Assembly (NCBI GenBank): GCA_011523615.1
Contig: WTGJ01000027.1
Location: forward strand, 14,760 to 76,655
Source of the DNA: Chloroflexota bacterium
GTDB lineage: Bacteria > Chloroflexota > Anaerolineae > Aggregatilineales > Phototrophicaceae
Length of the DNA stretch: 61,896 bases
Reading direction: 5' to 3'
Below are positions 16,785-25,957 of the stretch, piece by piece. The notes under the pieces were generated by a model, which had not been told where the DNA came from, made no database searches, and saw nothing but the letters and a program-made list of their open reading frames with translations. Made by a program: the position numbers and the translations under genes. Numbering within the stretch: position 1 is the stretch's first letter; the number at the start of each line of letters is the position of its first letter.

Positions 16785-18506
16785 TCAGCGGCGGAATTCG
16801 CGCGCCAGTTGGTCTCGTGTGATGTGGATCAGGGTGGGTGAGCCCTGGGGCGATTCCAAAGGGTTGGGGCAACGTTCCAATGCGCGGGCCAAATGCTGTT
16901 GTTGTTCCATGCTCAACAATTGGCCATCTCGATACGCTGCTTGAGCGGTTAAAACGTTCAGCAAATTGTCTTTCTCGCTTGGGTCAGCAGCGGCCAGCGC
17001 CGGCAGGAATTGATCGACTTCGCAATGCGGTTGCAGGCACTGTCTGGGCAGGGCGCGGATGGCAAATCGATTCGGCCCGAAAGATTCGACGCAGATCCCC
17101 AATGGTTTCAAGTGCTCTTGCAAGTTGTGTATCCTTTCCGCCGCCTCTTCAGCTAAATTTTGGTGATGGGTTTGGCTGAGTTCCTGCGGTGCCAATTCGC
17201 CCTGTTCCGACTCGGCTTTCATTTGCTCGAAGAGCAAGCGATGGTGGGCCGCGTGTTGATCGATCAAATAGATGCCGGCGGGGCCTTCCGCCACGATGAA
17301 TTGGGCGCCGATTTGCCCGACCACGCGCAAAGGAGGTAAGGTGCGCGGTGGTAAGGCCCGCTTTTCCCCCAGGTCTTCTTCAGCGACCTCCCGCAATTCG
17401 GTAGATCGATAATCTGGCGGGCCGACCCACTCATCGAACCAGCGTTTCTTGGTTTCCGCATGTTGTGCAGTGAAAGCGAGCGAGACCGGATTCGTTTCGG
17501 TCGCAAGATGGGCATTTTGTATGGCCTGGAAGACAGCGGCGAAGACCGTTTCCGGTTGTTGGAAGCGGACTTCCGATTTGGTGGGGTGGACGTTGACATC
17601 GACCTGATCCTTGGGCATCTGGATGTCGATGAAGGCGTAAGGAAATCGGCCGGCCAACAGGATATTCTCATATGCCCGATTGATGGCATACATGAGGCGG
17701 GTATCCTGGATCCAGCGATCGTTCACAAATATGGCGATCTGGTTGCGGTCGGCGCGGTGCAAGCTGGGGGCAGAGGTAAAGCCGTTGACCTGGATCGAGC
17801 CGCGCAAAGCGGCAACCCCCCTGAGTTCCGCAGCGGGCAGTGGCATCATCTGTCGAGCATGGGCGAGACCCAATACATTCACCAGGGTGTCGAAACGGTT
17901 GCCATTGCCACTGGTGTGGAACCTCACTTTGCCTTCTTGCAGGTAAGAGAAACGTACGTCAGAGTAAAGGAAAGCATAACGCTCCACCACCCGGGCCAGC
18001 TGGCGCTTCTCGGTGTTCGGATGTTTCAAAAATTTCAGGCGGGCAGGGGTGTTGAAAAAAAGATTTTCAACGATGAATGTGCTGCCACGTGGCGAAGGCT
18101 CACTTTGCTGCCTGCGCCATTTTCCGCCCTCTAGGAACACGCGAGTACCCAAGCGATCATCCTGGTGCCGCGTGATGGCCGTCAGTTGGCTCACCGCCGC
18201 GATGGTGGCCAGCGCTTCGCCGCGAAAGCCCAGGGTATTCAATCGGGCGAGGTCGCCGGTCGCCCTGAGTTTGCTGGTGGCATGACGGGAGAAGGCCAGC
18301 TGGATTTCGGCAGCCGGGATCCCCAGCCCGTCGTCACTCACCGCGATGCGCTCATCACCGCCACCGGTGACTTCAATTTGTATGCTCTTTGCCGCTGCAT
18401 CGAGCGCATTTTCGAGCAATTCTTTGACGACCGATGCCGGCCGCTCGACCACTTCGCCGGCCGCGATCTGATCGATGACTTCTTCAGCGAGTCGTTGGAT
18501 GGCCAC
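16785..18506 (-). CDS. mutL: DNA mismatch repair protein MutL
   Basis: A 573-residue MutL. The GHKL ATPase motifs are intact: AAGEVVERPASVVKELLENA, VSDDGLGI, RHATSK and TLGFRGEAL. MutL couples MutS mismatch recognition to strand removal. The C-terminal domain is unusual. The endonuclease motif reads DQHAAHHRLLFE with His in place of the first Glu. The cysteine of the usual ACxxA segment is Ala (TAQAAYRDGQ), and the terminal CPHGRP motif is replaced by SPQGSP. The nicking activity is therefore probably lost. The start is a GTG with weak ribosome binding site. It lies 57 bases downstream of the histidine kinase on the same strand. Confidence 0.95.
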   Translation of the reverse strand: MAIQRLAEEVIDQIAAGEVVERPASVVKELLENALDAAAKSIQIEVTGGGDERIAVSDDGLGIPAAEIQLAFSRHATSKLRATGDLARLNTLGFRGEALATIAAVSQLTAITRHQDDRLGTRVFLEGGKWRRQQSEPSPRGSTFIVENLFFNTPARLKFLKHPNTEKRQLARVVERYAFLYSDVRFSYLQEGKVRFHTSGNGNRFDTLVNVLGLAHARQMMPLPAAELRGVAALRGSIQVNGFTSAPSLHRADRNQIAIFVNDRWIQDTRLMYAINRAYENILLAGRFPYAFIDIQMPKDQVDVNVHPTKSEVRFQQPETVFAAVFQAIQNAHLATETNPVSLAFTAQHAETKKRWFDEWVGPPDYRSTELREVAEEDLGEKRALPPRTLPPLRVVGQIGAQFIVAEGPAGIYLIDQHAAHHRLLFEQMKAESEQGELAPQELSQTHHQNLAEEAAERIHNLQEHLKPLGICVESFGPNRFAIRALPRQCLQPHCEVDQFLPALAAADPSEKDNLLNVLTAQAAYRDGQLLSMEQQQHLARALERCPNPLESPQGSPTLIHITRDQLAREFRR

Positions 18507-18562
18507 GGATCAGCTGGCGCTTCGGGTCAACAACCGCACAACCACAACGTGCAGCGTTACGT

Positions 18563-19741
18563 TCAGGCAGTTTGCGAAACGAGATTATCACCGCGCAGCG
18601 GCAAGATGATCGAGAACGTACTCCCCAGCCCTTCGTTGCTGCGGACGGTTGCTTGACCGCCGTGATGTTCGCAGATGCTGCGCACGATGTACAAGCCCAG
18701 GCCGTTGCCGCGGACGCGTCGGTGCTCATCGCGAGGGACGCGCACATACCGTTCGAAGAGGTCTCGCTGGTGTTCACGCCGGATGCCATAGCCATCATCC
18801 TGGACGGCGATGATGATTTGATCCGGCTCTGCCCGCAAGTGCACCGCGATGTTCCCGCCACGGGGAGTGTACTTGATCGCGTTTTCCAGCAAGTTGTTCA
18901 GGGCACGAGAGATCATGCGTGAGTTGGCATTGACGAGGGGGAGCTGTTGGCGCGCTTGCAAGCGCAAGTTCAGGCCGGCGTCTCGCGCGGCCTGGCGGAA
19001 ATGTTGGACGCATTTCTCCGCCATCATGCGCAAATCCAGCGGGCGCCTCGTGAAGCGGAAGCCTTCGTCGTTGGGGTCGTAGCGCACCGCATCCTGAATC
19101 CCTTCGGTCAATTCGGTGATCTGTTGGATGCCCCCCTGTATTTTGCCCAGATAATGGATTTGTTGTTCGGTGAGATTGCCGTTTTCCAACAGATTGGCGA
19201 AGCCGTGCATGGCGGTGAGCGGCGAACGGAGGTCATGGGCGAGGAGGCCGATGAAATCGGTCTGGCTCAGTTCCAGGCGTCGGTGGCGCGCTTCACGATG
19301 CAAATTGTTCGCGACGAGGAGGAGATAACGTTTGATCGTCAACAGGTCGTCGCTCAGCTGGCACAAAGCGCGCAGGCGACGGTGCGCGCCCAGCCAGAAG
19401 AGCGCGACCGCCTCATCGTCTACCAGGATGGGCGTCATGATCAAGGAATGGAACTGAGCGCGGCTGGAGGAGGGCAGTGGTGGGTTCAGATGCAGGCTGT
19501 TGCTCAGCTCGGCGGCCATTTGGCGAAGCAGATCTTCGGCCAAGCGATCGGCACCGGAGCCGTAGACGACCCGCATAGAGGGCTCCGGGAAGAAAGAAAA
19601 GCCGATCGCGTCACATTCGAGGAGAGACTGGGTGGTGCGGAGGATGATGCGTATCGTCTGTTCGGTGTGCGGCTCGTGGGCGACCGTCTGAAGCAGATAT
19701 CGCATCACCAGTTGTAAATCTTGATCCGATACCGCTTCCAA
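18563..19741 (-). CDS. Orphan sensor histidine kinase with N-terminal GAF-like domain
   Basis: A 392-residue soluble kinase. Residues about 10-145 form a GAF-like input domain. The dimerisation helix has the phospho-acceptor His169 in LLAHDLRSPLTAMHGF. The ATP lid and N/G boxes are seen as NNLLENAIKYTPRGG, DDGYGI and GNGLGLYIVRSI. No transmembrane segment is present, so it should sense a cytoplasmic signal. No response regulator is encoded nearby. The TTG at 19741 is preceded by GAGGGGG at good spacing, and a TACAAT box lies about 45 bases upstream. It may be cotranscribed with mutL. Confidence 0.92.
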   Translation of the reverse strand: MEAVSDQDLQLVMRYLLQTVAHEPHTEQTIRIILRTTQSLLECDAIGFSFFPEPSMRVVYGSGADRLAEDLLRQMAAELSNSLHLNPPLPSSSRAQFHSLIMTPILVDDEAVALFWLGAHRRLRALCQLSDDLLTIKRYLLLVANNLHREARHRRLELSQTDFIGLLAHDLRSPLTAMHGFANLLENGNLTEQQIHYLGKIQGGIQQITELTEGIQDAVRYDPNDEGFRFTRRPLDLRMMAEKCVQHFRQAARDAGLNLRLQARQQLPLVNANSRMISRALNNLLENAIKYTPRGGNIAVHLRAEPDQIIIAVQDDGYGIRREHQRDLFERYVRVPRDEHRRVRGNGLGLYIVRSICEHHGGQATVRSNEGLGSTFSIILPLRGDNLVSQTA

Positions 19742-19908
19742 GAAACCCCCTCAGTTCTCGTAAGTTCGGGTGAAACGTGTAACGAGATTGTAACCTTTCT
19801 CTAAAATTTCGCTAGCGTGAATCAAACCTATTCGCTTGAAAATGCTCGATAGAGCCGGAAATTGTGTAGAGCAAGCGGATATTCTACCGCCAATCGCCGC
19901 TGCAATCT

Positions 19909-20910
19909 TCATTCGGTCAGATTGCCACTCGGCTGAGTTTTCGGTTCGATGTTGCCGCGCAGGAAGGGGATCTCGCCCTGTTCCCAGGCGACGAGCAGGG
20001 GAACGGCGGTGAATAACGAAGAGTAGGTTCCGGATAGCAAACCGACCAACAAAATCAGGACGAATTGCTTCACCGTCTCTCCGCCGAAAATGAGGATGGC
20101 GATCATGACGAAAAAGGCGTTGAGCTGCGTCGCCAGTGAGCGGTGCATGGTTTCCCATATGCTGCGATTGACGATGGTTTCATAGGGCTCGCCCAGGTGC
20201 CGGGGGATGTTTTCGCGGATGCGATCGAACACGACGATGGAATCCTGCACCGAAAAACCAAGGATGGTCAGGAGTGCAGTGAGGAAGAGGGCGTCTGCTT
20301 CCCAGCCAAAGAGCAAGCTCATCAAGGCCATCAAACCCAGGACCACCAACAGGTCGTGCAGCATCGCGACGATGGCGCAGATGCCATAGCGGAAGGCGTT
20401 GGGCACCTGGCGAAAATTGATGATGATGAAGGCGGTGATGACGACGGTGGATACCAGGATGGCCAGGACTGCCGCTCGCGTCACTTCCGAACCGACGCTG
20501 GGAGAAACGCTATCCAGGCTCAGGCTGGTTTCATCGATAGGCGCCAAGGCATTCAGCACCGTACGGATGCGGTTGATCGCGTTGTCTCCCGGCGCCAAAA
20601 AGCCCGCCCGTACGGACCATCGCTGGCTGCTTTCTTGATCATGGTCGGTGATGGGGCTGAGCCGCTGCAGGATGACATCTTCTTCGCCCAGTTGGGCAAA
20701 GGCGTAGCGGATGTCGTCCTCGGTGATCTCCTGCCCTGGAGGTAAGGGCAAAAACTCGAATTCATATACGCTGCCGCCGAGGAAATCGATATCCAGCTGG
20801 ATGGGCCGGCCGAATTGCAGGGTGGCGACGGCCATCAGCAAGATGCCCAAACTGATCAGGCTGGCCGAAATCAGAAAGTAAAGTTTGCGTTTTTCGACGA
20901 CCTGAAACAT
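19909..20910 (-). CDS. secF: Protein translocase subunit SecF
   Basis: A 333-residue SecF with six predicted helices. The first periplasmic region begins with the family motif IDFLGGSVYEFEF, and the conserved SVQDSIVVFDRIRE lies in the membrane core. SecDF uses the proton motive force to help complete export through SecYEG. It starts three bases after secD ends, forming a yajC-secD-secF operon. The loop is extended around residues 60-110. A 167-base gap without a clear gene follows before the histidine kinase. Confidence 0.96.
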   Translation of the reverse strand: MFQVVEKRKLYFLISASLISLGILLMAVATLQFGRPIQLDIDFLGGSVYEFEFLPLPPGQEITEDDIRYAFAQLGEEDVILQRLSPITDHDQESSQRWSVRAGFLAPGDNAINRIRTVLNALAPIDETSLSLDSVSPSVGSEVTRAAVLAILVSTVVITAFIIINFRQVPNAFRYGICAIVAMLHDLLVVLGLMALMSLLFGWEADALFLTALLTILGFSVQDSIVVFDRIRENIPRHLGEPYETIVNRSIWETMHRSLATQLNAFFVMIAILIFGGETVKQFVLILLVGLLSGTYSSLFTAVPLLVAWEQGEIPFLRGNIEPKTQPSGNLTE

Positions 20911-20913
20911 GAC

Positions 20914-22332
20914 TCAGGCCCCCCAGAGCCAGACCCGCCTCGTTTGAGTGCGGTTCATGGCTGCGATGAACAAGGAGAGAAAGGTGCGCGTCACCAGGAC
21001 TGCCGTGAATAGGTTCAGCGATAAGCCGATGATCAAGGTCAACGCGAAACCACTGACGATATGAGCGCCGGGAGTCTGGCCGAAGAGGAACAGGATGGTG
21101 GCGATGAGTATCGTGGAGAGATTGGAAGTAAGAATGGCGCTCCAAGCGCGGCTGAAACCCATCTCCAGGGCTTCAGACAGCGGTTGACCGGCGCGCAATT
21201 CTTCTTTGATGCGTTCGAAGATCAAGATGTTGCCGTCCACGGCGGTGCCGACCGAGATCAAGAAACCGGTGATGGCCGGCAAGGTCAAGGTTACGGGGAG
21301 GATGCGATAGCTGGCCAGGTTGAGCGCCATGAACACCAACAGCGCCAGGGCGGCAGCCAAACCCGGCAAACGGTAGTAGATGAGCATGAAGAGCAAGACC
21401 ACGATGATGCCCACGATACCCGCGCGCACCGAACGAGCGACCGAATCTTGCCCCAGGGTTGCACCGACGATTTGTGTGCTTTCGACGCGCAAAGGGATCG
21501 GCAAAGCGCCGGAGCGCAGCTGCAAGGCGAGTTGTTGTGCTTCCAAGCGCTGTGCTTCTGCTTCTTCCGGGGTGTTTGCGATGCCCAGGGTGATGATGCC
21601 TTCACCGTTGGTGATCGCAGAGTTGATGATCGGCGCGGAGAGCACCCAACCATCGAGTACGATCGCCATCGGTTCGCCGATGTGACGGGCCGTATATTCG
21701 GCAAACAATTCGACCGCTTCACCTTGCAGCTCAAAGGCGATTTCCCACTGGCCGCGTTGCGGGTCACGAATGGCGGAGGCGCCGCTCAAGCAGGCACCGG
21801 TCATGACGGTCTGGAACGGGAGCTGGTTGAACGGATGCAACGCGGTATCGGCGGATGTTTCTCTCGCCTGAGTGAAGGACGAGGTGACGCAGGGATTGGG
21901 TTGAGGGAGTTGGGTGTGGATCCGCCGGCCCTCGAAGCGACTGATTTGGTCACGCAGCCCCGCGAAGTCCACGAATTCGAGCAGTGCGGTTTCCTGGATG
22001 GTCTCGATCGCTCGTTGGGGATCGCTTTCTCCCGGCAGTTCGACCAGGATGCGCCGGCTGCCCTGGGTTTGAATGGTCGCTTCCCCCAGGCCGAGCGCGT
22101 TGACTCGTTTGGCGACATTGTTGGCGGTCTGTTGCAACTCGCTGGCATCGATGGTTACGTCGGCGGGTAAGTCGGCAGCCAACAACACGCGCAAGCCACC
22201 GACGACATCCAAGCCCAGCGGTTGCGGGTGGAGCTGGAAACCCAGGAATTGGTCATTGCTGGGGACGACAAACCACACCGCCACCGCCGTGAGGGCGACA
22301 ATCAAGATGAGCCAGGCAGTGGGGCGCTTCAT
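20914..22332 (-). CDS. secD: Protein translocase subunit SecD
   Basis: A 472-residue SecD with the N-terminal helix, a large P1 periplasmic domain (GLDVVGGLRVLLA, then TIQTQGSRRILVELPG) and the C-terminal helices. These contain the conserved motif TAVDGNILIFERIKEELR, including the Asp of the proton path. The ATG at 22332 overlaps the yajC stop (ATGA). It acts with SecF and YajC at the SecYEG translocon. The length is within the range for stand-alone bacterial SecD. Confidence 0.96.
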   Translation of the reverse strand: MKRPTAWLILIVALTAVAVWFVVPSNDQFLGFQLHPQPLGLDVVGGLRVLLAADLPADVTIDASELQQTANNVAKRVNALGLGEATIQTQGSRRILVELPGESDPQRAIETIQETALLEFVDFAGLRDQISRFEGRRIHTQLPQPNPCVTSSFTQARETSADTALHPFNQLPFQTVMTGACLSGASAIRDPQRGQWEIAFELQGEAVELFAEYTARHIGEPMAIVLDGWVLSAPIINSAITNGEGIITLGIANTPEEAEAQRLEAQQLALQLRSGALPIPLRVESTQIVGATLGQDSVARSVRAGIVGIIVVLLFMLIYYRLPGLAAALALLVFMALNLASYRILPVTLTLPAITGFLISVGTAVDGNILIFERIKEELRAGQPLSEALEMGFSRAWSAILTSNLSTILIATILFLFGQTPGAHIVSGFALTLIIGLSLNLFTAVLVTRTFLSLFIAAMNRTQTRRVWLWGA

Positions 22333-22607
22333 GCGGAATCGTCTTCGTAGCGCTGCAAAACGGCGGCACTGACCACGGTGACGCAGACCCCTTCGCTGAT
22401 CTCCAATTCGGTCGTGCCGGCATCCACGTCTACCGAAACTACGGTCGCGACCATCCCTCCGCCGGTGATGACGCGGTTACCGGGTTCCAATGATTGCACG
22501 ATGCGCTGCCGCTTGATGAACGTCCGCTGCCGCGGAAACACAAAGAAGGCCCAGTAGGCACCGAGGCCGAGCAGGCAAAGAGCGGCAACCGCGGCGAATT
22601 CTTCCAT
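22329..22607 (-). CDS. yajC: Preprotein translocase subunit YajC
   Basis: A 92-residue single-helix membrane protein. A hydrophobic helix at residues 5-24 is followed by FPRQRTFIKRQRIVQSLEPG, then NRVITGGGMVATVVSVD and a C-terminal beta segment, the usual YajC order. YajC binds SecDF. It is the first gene of the yajC-secD-secF operon, with GGGG upstream of the ATG. A TATCAT box lies about 50 bases upstream without a good -35. Confidence 0.92.
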   Translation of the reverse strand: MEEFAAVAALCLLGLGAYWAFFVFPRQRTFIKRQRIVQSLEPGNRVITGGGMVATVVSVDVDAGTTELEISEGVCVTVVSAAVLQRYEDDSA

Positions 22608-22739
22608 CTGTAACCCCTACCCAAGGGAGCAATCTGGGATGACCCCTAGCGATGATAGACGGGCAGGCGGGATCACGCTAGCCTGCTGGCAATGCGCGGG
22701 CTATGATGAGCGGAAGACGGAAAGCAACGGAGCGCTGCT

Positions 22740-23507
22740 TTGCGAGTCATCACCAACAGTCAACTCGTCACGCGCAATCGGCGCCTCGCCACCTATCTTT
22801 TCATCTTCGCATTGGGCTTCCTCATCCTATCTTTTGTGTTGACGGGGAATTTCATCCAACCGGAGGATGAACGAATCGCCTCTCTCTTGCCCATCGTTTC
22901 ATTCATCGTGTTGCCATTGGCGTTGGTGAGTGCCTTGATTTCATCCAAGATGACGAATCAATGGTTGCGTCGACCCCGACCGGAGGAAGAGATTCCGGCA
23001 AATTTGAAGGGGTTCAGCGAACGAAGCGCTTTCTTCAGTTACTACCATTTTCCTACGCGGCATGTGCTGGTCTGCCCGCAGGGGATATTCGCCATCATCA
23101 CGCGATATCAAGAGGGTTATTATCGGGTCAGCGGGAATTCTTGGGGTTCTAGGCGGTCGATCCTGGGGCGAATTTTGGGCTTTTTTCGGATGGATGGCAT
23201 CGGCAATCCTACCGAAGATGCGCGGCGGGCGGCCCAACAGCTGCAGCGCAGCGTCGACCGCTTGGTCGCCGATGTGCCGGTTCAACCGCTGATCGTCTTC
23301 ATCAGTGAACGGGCCCGCTTGGAGATCGAAAAGCCCGCCGTGCCGGTATTGCGGGCGCAGTCCAAATTGGAACCAAGCCTCTCCACTTACTTGCGCGATG
23401 TCCGCAAACAGTTGACGGCAGGAAAAGAAGACCTGTTGTTGCCCGCCACCGATCTGGAACGCATCACCGACGCTTTTCTCGAAGCGGTAGCTGATCGGGA
23501 CAAATGA
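22740..23507 (+). CDS. Membrane protein with NERD-like domain
   Basis: A 255-residue protein with two hydrophobic helices (about 18-36 and 48-68) and then a cytoplasmic domain. The segment RHVLVCPQGIFAIITRYQEGYYRVSGNSW resembles the beginning of NERD (nuclease-related) domains, which usually read HVLLGPQGVFVIE with a substrate strand next. The expected catalytic acid and lysine are not clearly visible, so nuclease activity is doubtful. The TTG start at 22740 has GGAG at seven bases. Its stop overlaps the start of the membrane glycosyltransferase (ATGA), so the two are coupled. Confidence 0.7.
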   Translation: MRVITNSQLVTRNRRLATYLFIFALGFLILSFVLTGNFIQPEDERIASLLPIVSFIVLPLALVSALISSKMTNQWLRRPRPEEEIPANLKGFSERSAFFSYYHFPTRHVLVCPQGIFAIITRYQEGYYRVSGNSWGSRRSILGRILGFFRMDGIGNPTEDARRAAQQLQRSVDRLVADVPVQPLIVFISERARLEIEKPAVPVLRAQSKLEPSLSTYLRDVRKQLTAGKEDLLLPATDLERITDAFLEAVADRDK

Positions 23508-25387
23508 GGAGCGAAACAGCAGTGCTTTCCCTGCGAAAGCCGCTGCTCAGGTGCTTGCCCATCCTGCTGATTTTGCTCCTGGCTGCCGCTTTACGCCTGG
23601 TCGCGCTGGAACGGCAACCGCTGCGCGGAGATGAAGCGTTCAGTTTAGAGAACTGGATGAATGCGCCCCTGTCAGTTTCACTGCGGGAGGTCGCCTCGCT
23701 CGAACCCATCCCGCCGGCGATTTATGGTGCGTACCGGCTCTGGGGCTTGGCCCTGGGTCAAGAGAGCATCTGGTCGTTGAGATTGTTGCCGGCGCTGGTC
23801 AATCTGTTAGGCGTCGCGGCGGTATATGCCCTGGGCAAACAAATTTCCCACCAGCGGTTTGCCCACTTCGCGGCTTTGCTTTGGGCGCTGCTCCCTCATC
23901 TCATTTGGCATGCGCAAGATGCGCGCAATTACGCACTCTGGGTGAGTTTCAGCGCCCTGGCCCTGGCCCAGGGGATGCGGCTGATTTCAAAACGAAATGC
24001 CAGCCGGCGAGATTGGCTGGGGTATGCCCTGTGGGCCGGCTGGGCGCTTTTCATGGCTTATCAGGAAATCGCGCTGTTGCTGACGCTGGCTGTGTTCGTC
24101 TGTGCGGCCTTCCATTCAAGACGAAAAGTTTTGCAACGCTTCCTGCTCGTACAGGGCGCCTTGCTGGTACTCATCGCACTGGCTTTTCTGGCATTTCAGG
24201 GAGACTTGCTCTGGGGTGGCGGCTATGGCGGCAATCTGGACTACGTTACCCTCAGCGCTGTCCTGAGTTTGCCTGCGACGCTGATCTTCGGCGAAATGGC
24301 GCCTTGGCTTACACCTGTGGCGCTGGGCGCATTGCTTTGGGCCAGCTGTGGCATTTCGCTGATCTGGCTCTGGCGCAATCCAGCCACACGGCAGCCAGTT
24401 TTGCTCAGCGCATGTCTGCTGTTCGTTCCCGTTTTCTTGATGGCGATCGCCGGTTTGCAGTGGCAGGTATTCCATGCCCGCTATGTGTTGGCGAGCGCCA
24501 TGGGCTGGGTGTTGTGGCTGGCCCTGTTGTGGGATCGACTCTGGCATCGTAGCCGCCTCTGGGCCGTTTGTTTTTCTGTGCTGATCTTTTTTTGGTTCAG
24601 TTTCAGCCTGCTTCAGTACTATGGCCCCTACCGAAAGGCGGTGGATTGGGCGGCACTCGTCGCCTGGTTGAGCGATGCGCTGCATCCTGAAGATCAGATC
24701 ATCCACCCGTCCCACGATCCGGCATTCCACTGGCTTCTCCGCCAGGAGGCTGTAGCTGTCAGCATCGTGAATCTGCCGGCGGGCCCCGGGCAAACCCGCA
24801 GCGAATTGGCGCGCGAGTTGGCCGCACTCTCGGATACTCAGGCGACCCTGTGGACTGTGGGGCGCGAATATCAAGATTGGCCCAACAAAGACTACATCAC
24901 GGAATGGTTATCCTCCCAGCGGCAACCTGGGTTGCGGGGAGAGCAAGATGGCATCCCTTATGCTGCCTATCTGCCCAGGCTGCCGAGCAACATTGAAAGC
25001 GAAACCATGGCGCCTACCGTCGCTGCATTTGGCCGACCGGCGCTGGTGGAATTGAGTGGCTATCTGCTGGATGCTGCGCCGGATGCCCTCTGGTTGCGTT
25101 TGTTCTGGCTGCCCGTGCGCCAGAGCGACGTTCCGCTCAAGGTCTTCGTCCATCTGGTACGGGCCGGGGAAACGCAACCGCGTGCGCAAGCCGATCAGGA
25201 GCCGCAGCGCGCTACGGTGAGCTGGCCGATCGGTGAAGAGCTGCGGGAAATCCATCGGCTGCCCACCGGAAACCTGCCCGCCGGTGAATATGCTCTGATG
25301 GTCGGTTGGTATGATCCGGCTACGGGAAAGCGCTTGTCTGCCCCAGGTGGGGGTGCATTTTATTTGACGAGTTTGTCTTTGCCTTAG
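23504..25387 (+). CDS. GT39-like membrane glycosyltransferase
   Basis: A 627-residue protein with about ten transmembrane helices followed by a soluble domain. The first external loop carries RGDEAFSLENW, where the acidic residues match the DE motif of the PMT/ArnT family (GT-C fold). These enzymes use polyprenyl-phosphate sugars. A WHAQDARNYAL motif follows in the second loop, as in many bacterial GT39 proteins. The last 200 residues are beta-rich (VFVHLVRAGETQPRAQ), an add-on common in Chloroflexota. Acceptor and sugar cannot be told. The ATG overlaps the upstream NERD-like gene. Confidence 0.8.
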   Translation: MRSETAVLSLRKPLLRCLPILLILLLAAALRLVALERQPLRGDEAFSLENWMNAPLSVSLREVASLEPIPPAIYGAYRLWGLALGQESIWSLRLLPALVNLLGVAAVYALGKQISHQRFAHFAALLWALLPHLIWHAQDARNYALWVSFSALALAQGMRLISKRNASRRDWLGYALWAGWALFMAYQEIALLLTLAVFVCAAFHSRRKVLQRFLLVQGALLVLIALAFLAFQGDLLWGGGYGGNLDYVTLSAVLSLPATLIFGEMAPWLTPVALGALLWASCGISLIWLWRNPATRQPVLLSACLLFVPVFLMAIAGLQWQVFHARYVLASAMGWVLWLALLWDRLWHRSRLWAVCFSVLIFFWFSFSLLQYYGPYRKAVDWAALVAWLSDALHPEDQIIHPSHDPAFHWLLRQEAVAVSIVNLPAGPGQTRSELARELAALSDTQATLWTVGREYQDWPNKDYITEWLSSQRQPGLRGEQDGIPYAAYLPRLPSNIESETMAPTVAAFGRPALVELSGYLLDAAPDALWLRLFWLPVRQSDVPLKVFVHLVRAGETQPRAQADQEPQRATVSWPIGEELREIHRLPTGNLPAGEYALMVGWYDPATGKRLSAPGGGAFYLTSLSLP

Positions 25388-25449
25388 TGTGTTTTTCCAT
25401 CGCTGAGTGCTGAGTAGATGAACATTGGATCAATGCGAGAACCTTCGTC

Positions 25450-25923
25450 TCATTCGATGGCGCGGATGCGGAAGGTGGCCATTCCCTCGGGCGTTTCAAC
25501 CTTCACCCGAGCACCCACTTGACGTCCCATGAGGGCTTTGCCCAGCGGGCTCTCGTAGGAGATCTTTCCTTCGCGTGGGTTGGCTTCGGCCGCGCCGACA
25601 ATGCGGTAGGTTTCGGCGCCCGCTTCGCCCTTCTCCTGAATCGTAACGCGGCAGCCGATCCCTACCACTGCTGGAGTGTCTTCCTTTTCGATGACCTGCG
25701 CGCTTCTCAGGGTATCTTCCAAGAAGCTGATGCGGCGTTCGACAAAACCCTGTTGCTCGCGGGCATCGTGGTAATCGGCATTCTCTTTGAGGTCACCTTG
25801 GGCCACGGCGGTTTTCAGTAGTTTGGCGAGCTCCGGGCGCCGGACTTCACGGAGCTGTTGCAATTCACGCTGCAAGGCAGCCGCACCTTCCGCGGTGAGG
25901 AATTGAGTCGCGGTTTCATTCAT
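25450..25923 (-). CDS. greA: Transcription elongation factor GreA
   Basis: A 157-residue GreA. The N-terminal coiled coil includes the signature LKENADYHDAREQQGFVERR, whose tip acidic residues (EN-D) enter the RNA polymerase channel. The FKBP-like C-terminal domain contains ISYESPLGKALMGRQVG. GreA stimulates cleavage of backtracked RNA. ATG at 25923. It lies 34 bases downstream of a methyltransferase gene on the same strand. The length is normal for the family. Confidence 0.96.
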   Translation of the reverse strand: MNETATQFLTAEGAAALQRELQQLREVRRPELAKLLKTAVAQGDLKENADYHDAREQQGFVERRISFLEDTLRSAQVIEKEDTPAVVGIGCRVTIQEKGEAGAETYRIVGAAEANPREGKISYESPLGKALMGRQVGARVKVETPEGMATFRIRAIE

Positions 25924-25957
25924 CGCTGGCGCAGTATACCGATGGCGGCAGGGACGT

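Noticed and set aside
21061-22170. 369-residue plus-strand open frame opposite secD
   Set aside because: It is rich in Gly, Arg, Asp and Gln without any domain, and secD on the other strand is unambiguous.
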